This document shows positions 1 through 6,009 of a DNA stretch of 6,009 nucleotides, in pieces. The DNA is from Chloroflexota bacterium. GTDB lineage: Bacteria; Chloroflexota; Anaerolineae; Aggregatilineales; UBA3940. How positions within the stretch are numbered: the first letter of the stretch is position 1; every line of letters begins with the position of its first letter. A model generated the notes under the pieces. That model did no database searches. It worked only from the letters and a program-made list of their open reading frames with translations, and was not told the DNA's origin. The translations under genes were made by a program, and so were the position numbers. The stretch spans positions 1 to 6,009 of the forward strand of contig DRKO01000367.1 in assembly GCA_011051745.1 (NCBI GenBank), given 5' to 3'.

Positions 1-395
1 CGTATGTGCCAGACGACCGGCACACCGGCCAGCGCACACCCGGCCGCAGAGGGAGCGAGCGTTGAGGAGTTCAGGTGAACCAGATCGGGCCGGAGCCGCT
101 CGACGAGTGCGCGTGTGCGCCAGATCGAGGGCAGCACCTGCAACAGCTTCCCCGGCAGCCGCCACCACTCGCGCCCGCCGTACCACTCCAGCGTTGTGTG
201 GCTGAAATCGCTGATACCGGTTGCGACGTGCGTCTCGATCCCCTCGGCACGGTAGAGGTCCACGACCGGCCCCGGCCTGAGCGTCACCACGACCGGCTCA
301 TAGCGCGTGCGGTCAAGCTGCTGGAGGAGGTAGAGCAGGCTCAGCGGTGCGCCGCCGATGCCACCCCCGTGATGGATGTAAAGAATCCGCCTCAT
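1..395 (-). CDS. GT-B/GT4-type glycosyltransferase, N-terminal part (3' end outside window)
   Basis: Partial gene, open from an ATG at 395-393 to the left edge, giving 131 residues and two further bases. The protein starts MRRILYIHHGGGIGGAPLSL: a short beta strand followed by a glycine-rich loop (GGGIGG, 10-15), the usual opening of a GT4 acceptor-binding domain. Later it reads LRPDLVHLNSSTLAP (101-115) and LAGVPVVWHIR (122-132), the standard second part of that domain, where one reads of the target residing in a place and the strand leads to the catalytic cleft. The nucleotide-sugar-binding half and the EX7E motif lie beyond the edge, so activity cannot be checked. The start is 18 bases after the CgeB-like stop; a G-rich run (GGGCGGGGG) sits immediately upstream but is placed too near the ATG to be an ideal Shine-Dalgarno site. 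Probably the fifth gene of the same operon and another cytosolic sugar transferase. Confidence 0.87.
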   Translation of the reverse strand, partial: MRRILYIHHGGGIGGAPLSLLYLLQQLDRTRYEPVVVTLRPGPVVDLYRAEGIETHVATGISDFSHTTLEWYGGREWWRLPGKLLQVLPSIWRTRALVERLRPDLVHLNSSTLAPSAAGCALAGVPVVWHI

Positions 396-413
396 ATCCC
401 CCGCCCGTGGCCG

Positions 414-1442
414 CTACAGCGACTCAACGACCTCGACCCAGCGACGCATCCGGTCAAGATAGGTGTGCCCGCCGCCTGTGATCCGGCGGTAGCCCTCCGA
501 GGCGATGCGCTTCCGTTCGTCGGGATGATCAAGATAGTAAGCCACACGTGCCCGCATCTCCTCAGGATCGGAGAAGTAGGCCGCGCCGACACCCTCCGGC
601 AGCCAGTTCACCTGATCGCGGGTGCGTGTGCTGAGCATGAACGCCCCCGCCGCCGGAGCCTCAAAGGTGCGCATGTTGTGCGCCTGCCCGTTCTGCGCCC
701 GGATGAAGTTCATCACGATGTCCGCCGCGCTGAAGGCCTTCGACATCTCCAGTCCCCATGTCCACCCCCCGCGCAGGCACTCCCGCAGGGGGCTACCGGG
801 CGGCAGGCGGTCCCAGTTCGTCCCCCAGATGCCGATCTCAAAGTCGGCAAGTCGGGCGAGGAGGGCGGCACGCTCCGGCGTGTAGCCACCCACAAAGCAT
901 ATCTGGCTGCCCAGCGCCTCACGTTCCGACACTGAAAGTTCAACCGGATGATGGTGCTCCGGATCGTACCCGAAGGGCAGATACTCCACGTGCCGCGCTC
1001 CGGCGTCTCTCAATGGCCCGAACAGGTCCCGATCCCATATGAAGTACACGTCATAAGCCGGAATGCTGGCGATCAGATGCCGGTTGGTGTTGGCGGTGGG
1101 AAAGTCAAAGGGATTGTCGGGGTTCCAGTTGACCAGTAGCGGCCTGTTCCGCAGAGCACGCAGGCGATTCAGCGTGGGGGCGGTCAGTTCCACCCCCTTA
1201 AAGACAAACACCACATCAGGACGCCAGTCCCCGACGGCCTGCACCAGCCGACGGTTGTACTGCCCCCGCAGTATAGCCTGCTCGATGTCGCTCAGGACGG
1301 GGGTCTCACGGAAGCGGCAATGGCGGACAAGCCCCTCGTAGAGGTCATGGTAGCGCACCTCATGCCCCAGGTCGCTCAGCGCGGCCGCGCAATACCGCTC
1401 CAGTGCGCCCGGCGTGTCATAGCCGACGATCAGAATCCGCAT
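414..1442 (-). CDS. CgeB-like GT-B glycosyltransferase
   Basis: A 342-residue soluble protein. The N-terminus MRILIVGYDTPGALERY begins a Rossmann-like domain, and VNWNPDNPFDF (104-114) followed by YDVYFIWDRDLF (130-141) fits the acceptor-side half of CgeB/DUF3880-type proteins. YLPFGYDPEHHHP (154-166) marks the domain junction. The second domain begins ICFVGGYTPERAALL (181-195) and contains HNMRTFEAPAAGAFML (255-270), the hallmark of the Glyco_trans_1_2 / CgeB C-terminal domain (N-R-x-FE...G). There is no signal peptide or membrane segment. CgeB was named for a Bacillus subtilis spore-coat gene, but many relatives sit in polysaccharide loci of non-sporulating bacteria, as here. Likely role: transfer of one sugar from a nucleotide donor to a glycan in the cytosol; specificity is unknown. 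The ATG lies 15 bases after the AsnB-like stop with no clear Shine-Dalgarno sequence, so coupling to the upstream gene is likely. Ends at TAG (416-414). Length is typical for the family. Confidence 0.9.
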   Translation of the reverse strand: MRILIVGYDTPGALERYCAAALSDLGHEVRYHDLYEGLVRHCRFRETPVLSDIEQAILRGQYNRRLVQAVGDWRPDVVFVFKGVELTAPTLNRLRALRNRPLLVNWNPDNPFDFPTANTNRHLIASIPAYDVYFIWDRDLFGPLRDAGARHVEYLPFGYDPEHHHPVELSVSEREALGSQICFVGGYTPERAALLARLADFEIGIWGTNWDRLPPGSPLRECLRGGWTWGLEMSKAFSAADIVMNFIRAQNGQAHNMRTFEAPAAGAFMLSTRTRDQVNWLPEGVGAAYFSDPEEMRARVAYYLDHPDERKRIASEGYRRITGGGHTYLDRMRRWVEVVESL

Positions 1443-1457
1443 CGCAGCCCGGCCCGA

Positions 1458-3350
<1,893 letters not shown>

Positions 3351-3356
3351 TGTGTT

Positions 3357-5276
3357 TCACTCTCCTTCCGGGAACACCACCCGGTACAGTCGGGTGCGCG
3401 ATCCCTCGTAGAGGAGTTCGCCGTATTCTGACAGGAACGCCGCTTGTGTGTAAAGCGGAGGGTCCGCCGTATCGGACACATAATCGAGGATATAACCGAT
3501 TCCGTGTTCGCGCAGATAGGTGAGCAGCGCCGCCGGATCGGTGATGGTATCAAGCCGCTGTCGGTCACCCCAGCTACCGGAGACAAGCTGCGGTTCGATA
3601 TAGAGCGGGCTGGTGGCGTGTTCGGCCAGCACCCGGTCAGAGGGGCCGAGACGTTCGTTCAACACGGTGATGGTCTCCCAGTCCGGGAATTCCGGGATGA
3701 TCACGACATCGTGCCAGCGTTGCAGGTAAGAGGCCTGTGTATCCAGCCCCAGCGCAACGCGATAAGCACCGTTCCAGTATAGCACGCCCAGCTCGCTGAT
3801 CAGGTTCCAGCCGAGGGAAAGCACCACCACGCTCAGGATGGTCCGCCGGGGCCAGTCCTCAAACCGCGCAAGCCGCCAGAGGATCAATCCGCTCACGGCG
3901 GCGAGCAGGATCAGGCCGGGCAGGAAGTGCCGGGCAGCCTGTTTGACCAGAAACCACACGATGGAGAAGGCAAACGCATAACCCAGCATACGCCAGGCAA
4001 CCCGTTCGCCCCGCAGGAAGCCAAGCAGCAGCCCCACCGGAATCACGATCAGGAACACCGGCCCGGCAATGAAGCCGAGATAGAAACCCGGCGCATGCCC
4101 CAGCGAGGCGTTCCAGAGATTGGTCAGATAGCCGCCGACCGTCCAGGGGTAAAAGACCTCCGTCCCCAGTTCACTGCGTGGCGAAGGTGTCCCCCCGAAC
4201 CAGCGCTGGAACAGCCCGGCAAAAACCGGATAGAAGGGGTTGTGGTAGGTCAGCGCATTGTAGAGATAGTAGGGAGCGGCGGCAACTGCCGTCGCCAGCC
4301 CGAAGGTGAATGCCGCCCGCACCAGCCCGCGCCAGTCGCCCCGCATTGCCTGCCGCAGGACGATCCACAGCCCCAGCAATGCGATGCTGATAAGGGCCTG
4401 ATTCTTCGAACCGGCGGCCCAGCCCAGACAGACCCCGGCCAGAATGAGCCACTTATCCGGCCCGGAGGCAGCATCGGGCGGTGGTTCCTCGCGCGTCAGG
4501 TCCATCCAGCGGAAAACGGCCAGCAGTGCCAGCGCTTCAAAGAAAGCCCAGCCCATATCTACTTTGGCCGACTGAGCCAGATAACCGGCGTCCGGCATGG
4601 TGTAGATAACGACGGCGGCCAGCGCCGCCGGGCCGCGCCCGAAGTATCGTCGGGCCAGCGCATAAACGCTCAGGGCCAGAAAAAGGCTCATCCCGAAGCC
4701 GGTTACCAGCGTCGCCAGACTGTACCCCGCCGGGGAGGCTCCCCGCAGCAGGAGCGCCCAGGCAGAGATCATCATCATGTTACCGGGGAGCGTGGCCGCC
4801 CAGATGTTAGGGGGTTGCACATAGCGCCCGGCTTCCACCCAGTAGCGCGGCAGGAGCAGATACTGGTGCACGGTGTCCCCCTCGACGGGGGGAGCCAGAT
4901 CGGCGATCAGGTTCATGAGCGCGAATGCGAGCGCCAGCAGCAGCGCAGCCCGCAGGGGCCACGAGGCCGGGAACGCCTCGCGGAGGGCCTCCCCTGCCCC
5001 TCGCAGATCGTCCAGCAGGGCGGGGAGTTGCCAGCCCGCCAGTAACAGCCCGCCGATCAGCACCAACCAGCCCGCCACAGGGCGCAGGAGCCCCGCCAGA
5101 GACAGCCCGAAGAGAAGCGTCGCCAGTGCCCCCAGACCAAAGGCGAGCGAGTAAGCCAGATCGGCAGAGCGGCTCCCAAACGTCAGGGGGACAGATCGCC
5201 GCAGGGTTCTCCCCGTGCCGTATATCGCCAGCAACATAAGCCCGGTCAGCAGGAGATTTACCAGCAGGTCAATCAT
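3357..5276 (-). CDS. Polytopic GT-C-fold membrane glycosyltransferase (PMT/ArnT-like)
   Basis: A 639-residue integral membrane protein with about 12-14 hydrophobic segments by eye (for example near 4-22, 40-62, 66-84, 106-124, 183-207, 319-340, 395-420 and 451-468). The loop after the fourth segment holds EGDTVHQYLLLPRYW (132-146), which fits the GT-C pattern of an acidic residue (D134) followed by a His/Tyr-containing stretch and LP. D134 is the candidate catalytic residue. Other family-like stretches are AKVDMGWAFFEALALLAVFRW (start about 237), GWAAGSKNQAL (285-295), YHNPFYPVF (344-352) and QAARHFLPGLILL (446-458). Residues from about 498 form a soluble tail, predicted to lie outside the membrane. 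Enzymes of this fold use polyprenyl-phosphate sugars to glycosylate lipids, glycans or proteins on the periplasmic or outer face; the substrate here is unknown. Start: ATG overlapping the upstream stop. The TGA lies six bases before the AsnB-like gene. A flippase or polymerase without transferase activity is less likely given the acidic loop motif. Confidence 0.88.
   Translation of the reverse strand: MIDLLVNLLLTGLMLLAIYGTGRTLRRSVPLTFGSRSADLAYSLAFGLGALATLLFGLSLAGLLRPVAGWLVLIGGLLLAGWQLPALLDDLRGAGEALREAFPASWPLRAALLLALAFALMNLIADLAPPVEGDTVHQYLLLPRYWVEAGRYVQPPNIWAATLPGNMMMISAWALLLRGASPAGYSLATLVTGFGMSLFLALSVYALARRYFGRGPAALAAVVIYTMPDAGYLAQSAKVDMGWAFFEALALLAVFRWMDLTREEPPPDAASGPDKWLILAGVCLGWAAGSKNQALISIALLGLWIVLRQAMRGDWRGLVRAAFTFGLATAVAAAPYYLYNALTYHNPFYPVFAGLFQRWFGGTPSPRSELGTEVFYPWTVGGYLTNLWNASLGHAPGFYLGFIAGPVFLIVIPVGLLLGFLRGERVAWRMLGYAFAFSIVWFLVKQAARHFLPGLILLAAVSGLILWRLARFEDWPRRTILSVVVLSLGWNLISELGVLYWNGAYRVALGLDTQASYLQRWHDVVIIPEFPDWETITVLNERLGPSDRVLAEHATSPLYIEPQLVSGSWGDRQRLDTITDPAALLTYLREHGIGYILDYVSDTADPPLYTQAAFLSEYGELLYEGSRTRLYRVVFPEGE
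3362..3367 (-). promoter_or_regulatory. Shine-Dalgarno site of the AsnB-like gene
   Basis: The minus strand reads AAGGAG here, 11 bases before the ATG at 3350-3348, and lies within the last codons of the upstream membrane-protein gene. It is the only strong Shine-Dalgarno match in front of any of the starts in the window and supports the chosen start, which must also place a cysteine at position 2. Confidence 0.7.
5273..5276 (-). other. ATGA stop/start overlap (translational coupling)
   Basis: On the minus strand the ATG of the GT-C membrane protein (5276-5274) shares bases with the TGA of the upstream glycosyltransferase (5275-5273). The bases just upstream of this ATG (CTGGACGCGATCCG) contain no good Shine-Dalgarno sequence, so ribosome re-initiation after the upstream stop is the likely way the membrane protein is translated. 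Coupling is inferred from the arrangement. Confidence 0.8.
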
Positions 5277-6009
5277 CGGATCGCGTCCAGCAACGGCTCC
5301 AGTATCTCGGCCCGGATCGCGGCCCAGTGAAGCATCATCTGGTGCTGCATATACATCACAAACACAAAAACCGCCCAGGCCGCCGCCAGCACTGAACGCC
5401 AGAGGCTTGCCTGCCGGGCCTCGTTCCGGGGGGATGCCCGTCGGGGCACATCGAAAAGGGCCTGCTGCGCGGCAGTCGAATCGGGGAACACCTCGACGAA
5501 GTGGCGATACAACTGCGCTTCCACCACCGGCAACGAGCAGTGTTCCCTGACGAAGTTCACACAGCGGTGGCGCATCGCCTCCAGCCGGTCAGGATCGCTC
5601 AGCAGTTCAATGATGGCCTGTGCCATCGCCTCCGCATCGTTGTTGGGGACGAGTCGCCCCGTCTCTCCGTCAATGACGACCCCCTCCGGCCCGCCGCACT
5701 CGGTAGCGACGACCGGTGTACCGCTTGCCATTGCCTCCAGCATCACGATCCCCAGCCCTTCCTGCGTGCTGCCGATCAGGAAAAGCTCTGCCCCCCGGTA
5801 CAGTGCCAGAAGTTCCTCTTCTGGCACTTTTCCCCTGAAGCTCACAGCCTCGTTAAGGCCCAGCCGCTCGCATCGGTCGAGCAGTGCCGGTTGTGGCTCA
5901 TCACCGACCAGAACCAGTTTCAGCCGGGGATACCGCTCACGGACGCGGGCGAAGGCCTCCAGCAGCAGAGGGGTGTTCTTGCGCGGATCGTTGATCCGGC
6001 TGGCGTTCA
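5273..6009 (-). CDS. GT4-type glycosyltransferase, C-terminal part (5' end outside window)
   Basis: Partial gene. The frame stays open from the right edge to a TGA at 5273-5275, giving 244 visible residues; a GTG at 5843-5845 is internal, because the 54 codons upstream of it are clearly part of the same domain. Those codons carry the GT4 signature RINDPRKNTPLLLEAF, followed by LKLVLVGDEP, the start of the C-terminal nucleotide-sugar-binding Rossmann domain of GT-B enzymes. Further on, STQEGLGIVMLEAMASGTPV holds the EX7E motif (visible residues 83 and 91), which in this family contacts the donor sugar nucleotide. It probably transfers a sugar from a nucleotide donor to a lipid-linked or growing glycan at the cytosolic membrane face; donor and acceptor are unknown. 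After the usual GT4 end comes an Arg-rich linker and a hydrophobic stretch (SVLAAAWAVFVFVMYM, visible residues about 205-220), possibly a membrane anchor. It overlaps the next gene by four bases, implying coupled translation. Confidence 0.93.
   Translation of the reverse strand, partial: NASRINDPRKNTPLLLEAFARVRERYPRLKLVLVGDEPQPALLDRCERLGLNEAVSFRGKVPEEELLALYRGAELFLIGSTQEGLGIVMLEAMASGTPVVATECGGPEGVVIDGETGRLVPNNDAEAMAQAIIELLSDPDRLEAMRHRCVNFVREHCSLPVVEAQLYRHFVEVFPDSTAAQQALFDVPRRASPRNEARQASLWRSVLAAAWAVFVFVMYMQHQMMLHWAAIRAEILEPLLDAIR

Noticed and set aside
396..413. Promoter or terminator in the 18-base gap before the left-edge gene
   Set aside because: The gap is too short and G-rich, with no -10/-35 pattern and no hairpin followed by a T run.
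75..935. A 286-codon open frame on the plus strand
   Set aside because: It crosses two convincing minus-strand glycosyltransferase genes and their junction, has a low-complexity Arg/Pro/His-rich product and no recognisable fold.
3927..5045. A 372-codon open frame on the plus strand
   Set aside because: It is antisense to the GT-C membrane gene. Its translation is rich in Pro, Arg, Gln and Gly with no domain motif, as expected for the opposite strand of a GC-rich gene encoding hydrophobic residues.
5273..5845. Start of the first glycosyltransferase at the GTG (5845-5843)
   Set aside because: The frame stays open to the window edge, and the residues upstream contain the conserved GT4 RKN motif, so the GTG is an internal valine codon.

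Overview
This window lies inside a tightly packed cluster of cell-surface glycan (polysaccharide or glycolipid) genes from a bacterium. All five genes run on the minus strand, so transcription goes from the right edge to the left edge. GC content looks high (roughly 60% by eye), and the real reading frames favour G or C at the third codon position. The protein style resembles Chloroflexota or another high-GC environmental lineage, but this is only an impression: there is no rRNA or taxonomic marker gene here.

Layout in transcription order. (1) The C-terminal two-thirds of a GT4-type glycosyltransferase (6009 down to 5273), whose N-terminus lies beyond the right edge and which ends in an unusual hydrophobic segment. 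(2) A 639-residue polytopic GT-C-fold membrane glycosyltransferase (5276-3357), overlapping gene 1 by four bases (ATGA). (3) A 630-residue class II glutamine amidotransferase / asparagine synthetase B family protein (3350-1458), with the best ribosome binding site in the window. (4) A 342-residue CgeB-like glycosyltransferase (1442-414). (5) The first 131 residues of another GT-B-type glycosyltransferase (395 to the left edge).

Gaps between genes are -4, 6, 15 and 18 bases, so there is no room for internal promoters or terminators, and the five genes almost certainly form part of one operon. A plausible reading is that cytosolic glycosyltransferases (genes 1, 4, 5) build a glycan on nucleotide-sugar chemistry. 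The membrane GT-C enzyme would add a sugar from a polyprenyl-phosphate donor on the outer face. The AsnB-like enzyme would use glutamine nitrogen to amidate a carboxyl group, either on aspartate or, as in some O-antigen clusters, on a uronic acid. Substrates and the final product cannot be read from the sequence.

I found no RNA genes, mobile elements, CRISPR arrays, clear repeats or terminators, and no non-coding stretch longer than 18 bases. The window looks like a normal accessory glycan locus. The most notable points are the changed residue in the synthetase-site loop of the AsnB-like protein and the hydrophobic C-terminal tail of the first glycosyltransferase. I see no evidence of a wholly new system.
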